Source: Candidatus Hydrogenedentota bacterium (GTDB taxonomy: Bacteria > Hydrogenedentota > Hydrogenedentia > Hydrogenedentales > JAEUWI01). From it: DNA of 64,000 nt. The position numbers were made by a program, and so were the translations under genes. The notes beneath the pieces were generated by a model, which worked only from the letters and a program-made list of their open reading frames with translations, had not been told where the DNA came from and did no database searches. Numbering within the stretch: the first letter of the stretch is position 1; each line of letters opens with the position of its first letter. Of the stretch, positions 44,008 to 52,081 are shown piece by piece. The DNA is taken from positions 95,774 to 159,773 of the forward strand of contig JACPGE010000016.1 in NCBI GenBank assembly GCA_016182605.1, written 5' to 3'.

Positions 44008-44318
44008 CGTTTCCTCTCCGAATAGGTGTCAAGAATGCATCCCCTGTCAAGCAGACAATTTAGCAAATCGGGGGCCGGGGGTCCAAAAAACGCCCGGCGG
44101 ACCACAAAATTAAGAAAACTGGCGTTACCGATCAAGAATTTTCCATAATACCCGCTCGAATCCGGGAAAGAACGCTTTACCGCCGAAGTCGTATAAGGTA
44201 TAGTGGGCTAACGACTTGTCAGGGCCGCATACAGACCGTATAATGCCGTGGATGCATTTCGTGTGGAACGCTGTCGTTCATCAGAACCGGTACCGTTCAG
44301 GAAGGAGATTGGATCCCC
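44008..44318. other. 311-bp divergent region with HU promoter
   Basis: It is AT-richer than its surroundings. It holds the HU gene promoter and ribosome site but no gene. An A/T-rich tract near 44095-44150 may contain the divergent promoter of the DUF4432 gene. Confidence 0.5.
44216..44244 (+). promoter_or_regulatory. Near-consensus sigma-70 promoter of HU gene
   Basis: TTGTCA (44216-44221), 17-bp spacer, and a perfect TATAAT (44239-44244). The leader would be about 68 nt. Fits a highly expressed nucleoid protein. Confidence 0.85.
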
Positions 44319-44705
44319 GTGACAATGACTAAAAGAGAACTCGTGATGCGGGTGGCGAACAAACTGGGGATGACGCAAAGCGATGTCTCCAAGATTATCG
44401 AAGGGTCCTTCGATACCATCTCTCAAACCTTGGCAACAGGGGAACGCTGGGAACTGCGTGATTTCGGCGTCTTTGAGGTGAAGACCCGGGCCTCGCGCAT
44501 TGGGCGCAACCCGAGAACGGGCGACCAAGTCCCGGTGCCGGAACGAAGGGTGGTTACCTTCCGGCCCGGCAAGCGCATGAAGGAACTGGTCTCCCAAGGC
44601 AACTTCGTTGCCGGGGAATATCAGGGGGACTACGGTGACGATATCGAAGAGGAAACCCCGTCCGCTGCATCCACTTCGCGCGATGGCTATGTTCCTTCCC
44701 GATAG
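44319..44705 (+). CDS. HU/IHF-family DNA-binding protein
   Basis: A 128-residue nucleoid protein. The HU fold is complete: TKRELVMRVANKLG, WELRDFGVFEVKTRASRIGRNPRTG (the DNA-bending arm start) and TFRPGKRMKELV. A 30-residue acidic/Ser-rich C-terminal tail extends beyond the normal 90-100 residues. AAGGAG lies 11 nt before GTG 44319; an ATG two codons later is possible. The stop codon abuts dispersed repeat copy B. Confidence 0.9.
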   Translation: MTMTKRELVMRVANKLGMTQSDVSKIIEGSFDTISQTLATGERWELRDFGVFEVKTRASRIGRNPRTGDQVPVPERRVVTFRPGKRMKELVSQGNFVAGEYQGDYGDDIEEETPSAASTSRDGYVPSR

Positions 44706-44911
44706 TCCGGATGAATCACGGGCTCCGGCCGGCGGAGTCATAACTCTCACTCACACATGTTGTTGCCCAAATTTTGGATCCAGAAATAACAGACAGCCCG
44801 CATTTAGCCTGCCCAGTGAACGCAGCATCGACGTTGCGCCGGGCATATTGCGCCACCTTACCAACCCGAATGCAATCTGGAGGCCGCAAAGCGGTAAAAT
44901 ATGCGGGCTAG
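44704..44911. repeat. Dispersed intergenic repeat, copy B
   Basis: It shares with copy A (4492-4651) the blocks TCCGGATRAATCACGGGCTC, CACTCACACAT, CAGCCCG, ATTTAGCCTGCCC and GTGAACGC, in the same order and spacing, then diverges and ends with ATATGCGGGCTA. Its inverted ends (GAATCACGGGCT at 44713-44724 and AGCCCGCATTT) are less perfect than in copy A. It starts within the HU stop codon. Together with the following 92 bp it fills the HU-tsaB gap. Confidence 0.75.
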
Positions 44912-45003
44912 ACGCTTAAGGCCTTCCCGCAACCGCGGTTGAACATGAACCAAAGTCCCATTCGAGAATCCTAACGCACTGCCAGCAGAAGTTGTAGCCC
45001 GCC

Positions 45004-45747
45004 ATGATGCGTTTCAACCCCAATCACAGACTCATCCTGTCGGTGGATACCGCCACCAACACCAATACCGTCGCCCTGTGCCAAGCAGGCGCCTTGCTCG
45101 CAGAGATAAGCATCAACCAGGGCCGCCGTCACGCCGAGCGCCTCCTGGCCCTCATCGATTCCCTCCTCCTCGAAGCCTCCCTCCGTCTCGAAAGCGTCGA
45201 CGCCTTCGCCGTAAGCGCCGGGCCCGGCTCCTTCACCGGACTGCGCATTGGCGTGGCCACCCTCAAGGGACTCGCGCTGGCCCTCGAAAAGCCCCTGCTG
45301 GCCGTCCCCACCCTCCACGCCATGGCATACGCGTTGCCGCCCCTGACCGGCCTGGTCTGCCCCATTCTCGATGCCCGCATGGGCGAGGTCTATGGAGCCG
45401 CCTTCCGGCGCAGCGAGGACGGCATCTCCTGTGTGCGCCCCCCCGTGGTAACGTCTATCGAAGACTTTCTCGCCAGCGTGCTGGCCCTATCCCCTGCTGA
45501 GCCTTTGCTGCTCCTGGGGGATGCCCTGGCGCCCTACGGTGAACGCGCACGGCTCACCGCCCCACACGCGGTATTGGCCCCACCCCTTTACCACGGCCCC
45601 CGTGCCGCCGCCGTGGGCCTGCTCGCGGAGGCCATGCTGGACCAAGGCTGTGCCGCCAATGCCGCGCTGGCAGCGCCGGTTTACCTGCGCAAATCCCAGG
45701 CCGAACAACTCAGGGATATGGCCCCTGCGCGCGCCGCCGCCCCATGA
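45004..45747 (+). CDS. tsaB: tRNA t6A threonylcarbamoyladenosine biosynthesis protein TsaB
   Basis: A 247-residue ASKHA-fold protein that pairs with TsaD to install t6A37 on tRNAs reading ANN codons. Family motifs are LSVDTATNTNTVALC, GRRHAERLLALID and SAGPGSFTGLRIGVATLKGLA. It starts with tandem ATGs; the ribosome site is weak. Its stop overlaps the rimI start (ATGA), the usual pairing. Confidence 0.93.
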   Translation: MMRFNPNHRLILSVDTATNTNTVALCQAGALLAEISINQGRRHAERLLALIDSLLLEASLRLESVDAFAVSAGPGSFTGLRIGVATLKGLALALEKPLLAVPTLHAMAYALPPLTGLVCPILDARMGEVYGAAFRRSEDGISCVRPPVVTSIEDFLASVLALSPAEPLLLLGDALAPYGERARLTAPHAVLAPPLYHGPRAAAVGLLAEAMLDQGCAANAALAAPVYLRKSQAEQLRDMAPARAAAP

Positions 45748-46202
45748 GTATCGCGGAACACCCCACACTGCAATTTATTCCCTTTACAAAGGAACACTTG
45801 CCCCTCATGCCTGCGATTGAGCAGGAAGCCTACCCCGACCCGTGGACCCAGGGCATGTTCGAACAAGAACTGCAAAATGGGGCTTCCCATTTCTATGTGG
45901 GCCTGGCCGGAGATCAATTGGCTGCCTATGGCGGATTCTGGCTGATCGTGGATGAGGCGCATATCACCAAAGTCACCGTGTCTCACGAGCATCGCGGCCA
46001 CGGCTACGGCGCGGCGCTCGTGGGACACCTGCTATCGGAATGCCGCGCCCTGGGCGTTTACGTGGTTCGTCTTGAAGTGCGCGAGCAGAATGCCGTGGCC
46101 CAGCGGCTCTATTCCCGCTTCGGTTTTCAGGAAGTCGGGCGCCGCAGGGGCTACTATGCCAGAACAAATGAAACCGCGGTTGTAATGACCTGTATGCTTT
46201 AG
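45744..46202 (+). CDS. rimI: Ribosomal protein S18 alanine N-acetyltransferase RimI
   Basis: A 152-residue GNAT acetyltransferase. The acetyl-CoA loop is VSHEHRGHGYGAALVGHLL and the C-terminal LEVREQNAVAQRLYSRFGFQEVGRRRGYY is typical of RimI. It overlaps tsaB by ATGA, which supports the assignment over other GNAT enzymes. Confidence 0.92.
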   Translation: MSIAEHPTLQFIPFTKEHLPLMPAIEQEAYPDPWTQGMFEQELQNGASHFYVGLAGDQLAAYGGFWLIVDEAHITKVTVSHEHRGHGYGAALVGHLLSECRALGVYVVRLEVREQNAVAQRLYSRFGFQEVGRRRGYYARTNETAVVMTCML

Positions 46203-46291
46203 GTAGTCTCTGCGGGCAGTGTTTACGTGAAACTGTAGATATTCCGCCAGATCCACCGGTCTGCCGCGGGGGGAGTACTCCAATTACCGCC

Positions 46292-48889
46292 ATGGAATCA
46301 CCATCCTATCGCGGCGTGCCCCTGGGGGGTATGGGCGCGGGCTCCATCGAATTGAGCCACGATGGCGTGTTCCGCAATATCACCATCAACAACAACCGAA
46401 CCACCCTTGACCGTATCCCCGAGTCGCCCCACAGTTTCGCTGCAATTCGTCTCGCGGCGCCGCAGGGCGCCCAAACGCGGCTGCTCCAGCGCAGGCGCGC
46501 CCCCATCCCTGGGGCATCCACCGCCGTTGCCCTGGATCCCGCCCACTATGTCTGGCGCCCCCAGTATCCCCGGGCAGACTTTCAACTCAACGACCCGGCT
46601 TGCGGCGCCAGCGTGAATTGGGCCTTTTACTCGCCGCTCATTCCCTATGACTACGAAGCATCGACCCTGCCCGTCATGCTTTTCGAACTCCACGCTGCCA
46701 ATTCAGGCGCCACACCGCTTGATCTAAGCATCGTTTTCAATTGGGAAAATCTCGCCGCTTGCACGCAGAACCGGCGGCCGCAAACCCCTGCGCCCATTGT
46801 CCCCGTGCAGACCTGGCGCAAGGGCGACGCCAAGGTGGAAGACGGCGAACTGCACGCGCCGGAGGCCGCCGGCCTCGAAGCGGGGGAAGGCAAGTTGCTC
46901 GAACTCTTTGGGCTGCGCTTTGACGGCCAGACCCCGGCACGCGCCAACTGCGACGGCGAGCATTTCATCTCGGTCCTGGGCGGACCCGGAGTCGATTGCT
47001 CCTACGCGATCTGGGACCCCGCCAATGAGGCGGATGCCAGACTCTTCTGGAAAACCCTGGAGGAACAGGGATCCTTGCCCAACGCCGCGCTGGGAGAATC
47101 GCCCGGGGCGGGCGCCATCTGCCTCCGCACCCAACTGGCGCCCAAAGAACGCCGGCGCATCACCTTTGCGTTAACCTGGTACTGCCCCTATTTCCACGTG
47201 AACGGCGCCGCCCAGGGAAACGGCTACACCAACAGCTTCAAAAGCGCGATGCACGTGGCGCGCCGCTGCCTCTACCACACCGGCTATTACCTCACCTCGA
47301 TCCGGAAATGGCAGCACCGCTTTCTCGATTCGGATCTGCCGGACTGGTTTGCCCGCGCGCTCATCAACAACTGCGCGGTCTTCAGCAGCAACAGCCTTTA
47401 CAGCCGCGAGGGGCAATGCGCCCTCTTCGACAACGCGCAGTCCCCCGAAACCGGCACTCTGGAGCACCGGCTCATCACCTCGCTCGGCAGCCTGCTCTTT
47501 TTCCCGCGCTTCGAAATGAGCGAACTCGTCCTCGCTGCGCGCCTGGACGACGAACGGCAAACGCATCGCCTCTCCCGGCGCCTCGGGGTGCTCTCCTTTC
47601 ACGAACCCGACTACCACAGTTCGCGCGTTTCGCAGGCGGAACTCTGCGCCATCTTTGTGCTCTGCGCCTATCGCGACGTACAACTCACAGGGAATCGCGC
47701 GCGGCTCAAGGACCTCTTCCCACGCATGCGCAAGCTCGTGGATGCCGTCGTCTTTCTGGACAAGGATGGCGATGGCCTGCCGGAATCCGCGCCCGGAAGC
47801 CATACTTGCGACGGTATCCCAATCCAGGGCCTGACCAGCATCTCCGCGGGGATTTGGGTCGCCGCGATCGCCGCGATGGAACGCTTTGCGCTCCTGGAGA
47901 ACGACCCGGCCGCAGCCAAGACCTACCGCGACATCCTGTGGGTGGCCGCGGTCTCCTTTGAGCGTCTCTACTGGGATCCCGCGCGGGAATACTATCGGCT
48001 TTACCAGGAGATTGAGCAGGCCGAAGCCTCCCCGGCGTCTCTCGCATCGCTCTGCCACGCCGCCCAACTCAGCGGCCAATGGTACGCCGACTTTCTGGGA
48101 CTGGGCTCGCTCTTCAACCGTGCCCACATCACGCAAGCCCTGGACAGCATCTGGAAGCGAAACCGGCGCCGCAGTGGCCTCGCGGCGTGTGCGTGGCCCA
48201 GCGAACTCCCCGTTCCTCCGGGACTGGCCGCCATCGCGCCCCTCTTGGATACGGCCTGGCCCAGCCATACCGTTGCGAATTATGCCGCCTTGTTAATCTA
48301 CCGGGGACGCGAACGGCGCGGCCTGGCGCTCACGGAGCAATACCTTCGTTGCTTGGCCGATCCTCGAGGCATAACCTGTGAACTGCCCTTCAAGTGGTAC
48401 CACAGTCTGGAAAAACGCCATCCGGAAAGCGCAGAGCGCCACGCGAGCGCGCTCGCCATCTGGTACATCTTCGCGGCGTTGCTGGGCGTCCAATTGAATA
48501 TGGTCGAGAAAACGCTTGTGCTTCGGCCGAACCTGCCGGGCGTCCGCAGAGCCTTTAAGCTGCCAATGATGAGTCCCGTTGGATTCGGACATCTTGCATT
48601 TGAAGAAGCCGGCGGCCCGATCTATGAAGCGCGCATCAAAGTGCGCTTCGAGAGTCCCATAACCATAGAACGCGTGCTGGTGGCCGTCCCCGGCGATGTG
48701 GAAACGATCGGCGCCACGTGCGAGACGCCGCTGGGACCCGTGCAGGCCGGCTGCATGCTGCAATGGCGCGAGGATACCCAATGGGCCACAATCACACCGG
48801 AACGGCCCATCAGCGGGGTCAGTGAGCTGCAATTCACCCTGACGGAAGTGGAAGCGGAGGACTATCCCGAAGTGCCGAATTCGTGGTAA
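46292..48889 (+). CDS. GH116 (GBA2-type) glycoside hydrolase-like protein
   Basis: An 865-residue protein of the bile-acid beta-glucosidase / glucosylceramidase group. The N-terminal beta domain begins GVPLGGMGAGSIEL, a family hallmark. The (alpha/alpha)6 catalytic domain has KDGDGLPESAPGSHTCDGIPIQGLTSISAGIWVAA, where the acid/base Asp is probably the one in TCDG. The segment that normally holds the nucleophile Glu reads NSLYSREGQCALFDN, so the nucleophile is not obvious. There is no signal peptide, suggesting cytoplasmic action on glucosides or glycolipids. It lies alone, convergent with the MqnA-like gene (10-nt gap). Confidence 0.82.
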   Translation: MESPSYRGVPLGGMGAGSIELSHDGVFRNITINNNRTTLDRIPESPHSFAAIRLAAPQGAQTRLLQRRRAPIPGASTAVALDPAHYVWRPQYPRADFQLNDPACGASVNWAFYSPLIPYDYEASTLPVMLFELHAANSGATPLDLSIVFNWENLAACTQNRRPQTPAPIVPVQTWRKGDAKVEDGELHAPEAAGLEAGEGKLLELFGLRFDGQTPARANCDGEHFISVLGGPGVDCSYAIWDPANEADARLFWKTLEEQGSLPNAALGESPGAGAICLRTQLAPKERRRITFALTWYCPYFHVNGAAQGNGYTNSFKSAMHVARRCLYHTGYYLTSIRKWQHRFLDSDLPDWFARALINNCAVFSSNSLYSREGQCALFDNAQSPETGTLEHRLITSLGSLLFFPRFEMSELVLAARLDDERQTHRLSRRLGVLSFHEPDYHSSRVSQAELCAIFVLCAYRDVQLTGNRARLKDLFPRMRKLVDAVVFLDKDGDGLPESAPGSHTCDGIPIQGLTSISAGIWVAAIAAMERFALLENDPAAAKTYRDILWVAAVSFERLYWDPAREYYRLYQEIEQAEASPASLASLCHAAQLSGQWYADFLGLGSLFNRAHITQALDSIWKRNRRRSGLAACAWPSELPVPPGLAAIAPLLDTAWPSHTVANYAALLIYRGRERRGLALTEQYLRCLADPRGITCELPFKWYHSLEKRHPESAERHASALAIWYIFAALLGVQLNMVEKTLVLRPNLPGVRRAFKLPMMSPVGFGHLAFEEAGGPIYEARIKVRFESPITIERVLVAVPGDVETIGATCETPLGPVQAGCMLQWREDTQWATITPERPISGVSELQFTLTEVEAEDYPEVPNSW

Positions 48890-48899
48890 GTCCCGGCAT

Positions 48900-49682
48900 T
48901 CAACAGTACTGAAAATCGGTCCCGGCGCCGCAGCGGCCCGCTTCCACCAGCAACGCATGATACTTGCGCAGTGCGTCGGACTCCAGAGAACCCAGTTGGT
49001 AATACAGCGAAGCAGCCACGGGGCGCACCGGTTCCACTTCCCACGCATCCAACGGCTGGGGCGCCGAGGGCAGTGTCCGATGGACGCTTCCAAGCACTTG
49101 CCGCAGCCGGCTGTACGGCGCGCGATGCCGGCAGGCCCACACCCGAAAAGGCGCCGGCAATCCCGTCGCCTCGTGCCAGGCGCCTGCGACAGAGGCGCTC
49201 TCCGAGTGAAGCATTTCGCAGCCCGTGTCCGGAGTCGACACGAGAGCGGCATCCTGCAATCCGCCATCCGGGCGACCCGGCACGCACGGCAGTAGCGCGC
49301 CGAATTGGGCACGATGACTTATGGCGTAGAGCAGGGCCAGCCCCTCGTCCGCTGGCAGATGATGCACGCGTTGAAGTGTGCCGCGGGGCATGGCGTGGCT
49401 GATGCAGACGCCGTCGTAGTCCGCGGGGGCAAAGACTCCGACGCCCGGCGCCAGGGGATGATGCGGGAAACGGAAGGCTTCGTGGGGCGGCAACAAGGCC
49501 GCATCGAAAGTTGCCTCTTCATGCAGTCGAACGATTTCGACGGCCGTGCCGGCGCTGATACGCACGTTGGGAACGGCTTGCAGCAGGGCCAGAATTTCTG
49601 TCCCAAAGCAATCGTTTATAACGCCGAGATGCAACGGCGGCGCAGGTTCTTCGGCATGGCTATACAGCGTCAAATGATCCAT
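48900..49682 (-). CDS. MqnA-like protein (futalosine-pathway / periplasmic-binding fold)
   Basis: A 260-residue protein with a two-lobe binding fold. The pattern HLGVINDCFGTEI at the start, AALLPPHEAFRF in the middle and AWHEATGLPAPFRVWACR later resembles MqnA, the chorismate dehydratase of futalosine-dependent menaquinone synthesis. Similarity is partial, and the conserved Asn-rich start of true MqnA (YLN) is missing. No other mqn gene is near. It may be a divergent MqnA or a binding protein of other function. A 14-bp palindrome sits 16 bp upstream of its ATG. Confidence 0.5.
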   Translation of the reverse strand: MDHLTLYSHAEEPAPPLHLGVINDCFGTEILALLQAVPNVRISAGTAVEIVRLHEEATFDAALLPPHEAFRFPHHPLAPGVGVFAPADYDGVCISHAMPRGTLQRVHHLPADEGLALLYAISHRAQFGALLPCVPGRPDGGLQDAALVSTPDTGCEMLHSESASVAGAWHEATGLPAPFRVWACRHRAPYSRLRQVLGSVHRTLPSAPQPLDAWEVEPVRPVAASLYYQLGSLESDALRKYHALLVEAGRCGAGTDFQYC

Positions 49683-49697
49683 CGTCCCGTTCCGGAA

Positions 49698-49711
49698 AAA
49701 GTGTACACTTT
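49698..49711. promoter_or_regulatory. 14-bp perfect palindrome, possible operator
   Basis: AAAGTGTACACTTT lies in the 136-bp gap between the divergent MqnA-like and coaE genes, next to a TATACT box (49728-49733) that could be the coaE -10. This position suits a dimeric repressor, but no regulator is identified. Confidence 0.5.
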
Positions 49712-49818
49712 CGCCCTCGCGGGCCTTTATACTCTTTTGGCGCGCTGCGTTGCTACCGCGCGGCCCGGCGATGAATCGCCTTCACCGACGCGCAAGGACA
49801 CGAATCGGGAATGAAAGC

Positions 49819-50427
49819 ATGCACCTCTATGGATTGACCGGCGGCACAGGCAGTGGAAAGAGCACCGCTGCAAAGCGTTTCGCCGCGCGGGACCTGCCTG
49901 TAATCGACGCGGATGCCACGGGGCATACGGTGTTGGCGCCGGGCGGCAGCGTTGAGGCTGAAGTGAAAGAGGCCTTCGGCGCCGGTATACTGACCGATGG
50001 TATAATTGATCGCGACAAACTCGCGGCGCGGGTCTTTCAGGATGACCGCGCCCTGGAGCGGCTCAACAGCATCGTGCATCCCGCCATTTTTGTGGCGATT
50101 GCAAAAGAATGTGAACGGCTCGCAGAAACCGGCGAAGCGGCAGCCTTGCTGGATGCCGCCCTGCTCGGCGAACACGACCGGCGCGATCCGTTTTTATCGG
50201 GTCTCATTGTCATTACCGCGCCGGCAGCGCAGCGCATGGAGCGATTGACGCAGCAGCGCGGAATGGCGCGGGACGACGTGGCGCGCCGCATGAAGGTGCA
50301 AGGCGACCCGGATCGAAAATGTGCATTTGCCGACTGGGTCATAGACAATAGCGGCACGCTGGAAGACCTGCACCGGCAGGTCGATGCCATCGTGGAGGCG
50401 ATTCATGATCAACTCGTCCGGAAATAA
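49819..50427 (+). CDS. coaE: Dephospho-CoA kinase
   Basis: A 202-residue P-loop kinase for the last step of coenzyme A synthesis. Walker A is GLTGGTGSGKST (residues 5-16), followed by VIDADATGH. The lid HPAIF and the C-terminal DWVIDNSGTLEDLHRQVD are typical. The ATG at 49819 is chosen because the family starts there; GGGAA precedes it. It overlaps the zinc-ribbon gene by 23 nt. Confidence 0.94.
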   Translation: MHLYGLTGGTGSGKSTAAKRFAARDLPVIDADATGHTVLAPGGSVEAEVKEAFGAGILTDGIIDRDKLAARVFQDDRALERLNSIVHPAIFVAIAKECERLAETGEAAALLDAALLGEHDRRDPFLSGLIVITAPAAQRMERLTQQRGMARDDVARRMKVQGDPDRKCAFADWVIDNSGTLEDLHRQVDAIVEAIHDQLVRK

Positions 50428-50848
50428 CATTGCGCGGTGCGAAGAATGCGGCAAACTCTATGAAGTCCTGCCAGGCGCCACCTTGTGCAGTCATTGCCGG
50501 CACAGCCGCAAGACCGCCGACGAAACCCTTCACGAGGCGGTCGAACGGCTCGCGCGCGAATTGCAGGTGCACCCCGGTGTGAGCACGGAAGATGATCTTC
50601 TTGTGCCCCCGCCGCCGCCCATGTGTGTGCGCTGCACCCGCCATCCCCAGTTGCAGGATTCAGAGTTCTGTCTCTCCTGTCAGATCGAGTTGGTGAACGA
50701 TCTGGGGCAGGCCGCCTACGATCTCTTTGAGCAGGTGCAGCGGCCTCCTGCCCCGCCCTACGTGTCGCTGCGGGACACCATCGGCGAGAAGCGACGCCGT
50801 ACGGCTTCGAGCCGGGTGCAGTTGGTGGTTACCCCCAGGCTGCGTTGA
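50405..50848 (+). CDS. Small zinc-ribbon protein, possibly YvyF-like
   Basis: A 147-residue protein with two Cys4 clusters: CEEC...CSHC (residues about 12-32) and CVRC...CLSC (about 75-92). The first cluster and the following helix (CGKLYEVLPGATLCSHC) recall the YvyF flagellar-operon family zinc ribbon, but similarity is weak. The start lies within the end of coaE, showing coupling. The function is unknown. Confidence 0.6.
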   Translation: MINSSGNNIARCEECGKLYEVLPGATLCSHCRHSRKTADETLHEAVERLARELQVHPGVSTEDDLLVPPPPPMCVRCTRHPQLQDSEFCLSCQIELVNDLGQAAYDLFEQVQRPPAPPYVSLRDTIGEKRRRTASSRVQLVVTPRLR

Positions 50849-50951
50849 ATCCATCGGGTCTGCCGGCGGCCGAAACCCAATGACGCCGGGGAATCGTGCC
50901 GCCCCGTATGGTATACTCCCGCGGTTTCACCCCTACGGAGTTCCCCCAATT

Positions 50952-52046
50952 GTGAAGAAGCACGCACAAACCCTGGCAGGCGCCGCCTTTGGCATTGCCC
51001 TCCTGATTTTTTTGTTCAAGGACACGGATTGGAGAGAGGTGGGGCACGCGCTCCGTTCGGTGCATTGGGGGTGGCTGGTGACTTCGTTGCTCCTTGTGCT
51101 AGTCACCTTTTTCACCCGGGTGCAGCGCTGGTCGTACATCGTGCGCACGGCGAAACCGGTGAGTTTCCGGGCGCTGTTCAGTGCCACCCAAATCGGATTT
51201 CTCGGCAACTTTGTCCTGCCGGGACGTATTGGCGAAATCATCCGGGCGGTTGTCTTGAGCCATCTCGCGGGGCTCCCCTTCACGCGGTGTTTTGCGTTCG
51301 TTGCCCTGGACCGGGTCACCGATCTCTTCGGCCTGATCGCCGTCATGGGGGTTGCCCTGATTTTTTTCCGCCCGGAAGCGGATATTCCTCTGCCGCCGGA
51401 TATTCTTGATGTTGTGATCCCTGCCGACATCATCCAGGTCGCGACGCTTTGGACCATGGTCTTCGTCGCCATAATTCTTGCCGGACTTGGGCTGCTCTAT
51501 TTTTTTCAGGACCGGTTCGTCGGGATCATGCACTATGTGTTGCGGCCTTTGGGGCGCAAGATAAGCGACAAGATCGAGCATTTCATGCGCACGTTCGCGC
51601 TGGGTCTCCATGTGTTTCGTTCTGTGGGCGATATGGCCCGGGCCGTCGGTTACTCCCTTCTCACCTGGGCGGTTGGCGTGCTCTGTTACCATGCCGTGCT
51701 GGAGGCCTTTGGACTGGCGGCCCACTGGTACACGTCGGTGCTGGTAATGGTCTTTCTGGCTGTCGCGGTCAGCATCCCAGGAGCGCCGGGCTTTGTGGGG
51801 CAGTTTCACCTCGCCGTGGTCGCTGCCGTCTTGATTTCCGATCCCGGCGCCGACACGAATGTGGCCCGGGCCGCGGCGCTGATGGCGCATCTCGTTAACC
51901 TGGTGCCGGTTGCCCTGGTAGGCGTGTACTGCCTGTACACCGAAAAGCTTGGACTGCTCGCGCTGCGGCGGGAGAGTGCCGTGCTGGAGGAGCAGGCGCC
52001 GGAGATGGAAACACCCGGAGACGGGATATCTCCGGGTGATCGCTAG
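50952..52046 (+). CDS. Flippase-like membrane protein (LPG synthase TM / UPF0104 family)
   Basis: A 364-residue polytopic membrane protein with about eight helices. The family segment RVQRWSYIVRTAKPVSFRALF followed by GFLGNFVLPGRIGEIIRAVVL is the lysylphosphatidylglycerol-synthase transmembrane (AglD2-like) signature. A late SIPGAPGFVGQFHLA motif also fits. GTG 50952, with GGAG 11 nt upstream, is preferred over an ATG 24 codons earlier. No catalytic transferase domain is present, so it is a flippase-like protein of unknown lipid substrate. Confidence 0.82.
   Translation: MKKHAQTLAGAAFGIALLIFLFKDTDWREVGHALRSVHWGWLVTSLLLVLVTFFTRVQRWSYIVRTAKPVSFRALFSATQIGFLGNFVLPGRIGEIIRAVVLSHLAGLPFTRCFAFVALDRVTDLFGLIAVMGVALIFFRPEADIPLPPDILDVVIPADIIQVATLWTMVFVAIILAGLGLLYFFQDRFVGIMHYVLRPLGRKISDKIEHFMRTFALGLHVFRSVGDMARAVGYSLLTWAVGVLCYHAVLEAFGLAAHWYTSVLVMVFLAVAVSIPGAPGFVGQFHLAVVAAVLISDPGADTNVARAAALMAHLVNLVPVALVGVYCLYTEKLGLLALRRESAVLEEQAPEMETPGDGISPGDR
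52009..52038 (-). terminator. Probable terminator for the EF-hand gene
   Basis: Read on the minus strand, a perfect 10-bp stem CACCCGGAGA/TCTCCGGGTG with a 7-nt loop is followed by TTTCC. It lies 43 bp past the EF-hand gene stop and inside the last codons of the convergent flippase gene. The T-run is short. Confidence 0.45.
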
Positions 52047-52081
52047 CTAAAGTCTGGGGGGGAGGCGCGTAGCGCGCTGCT

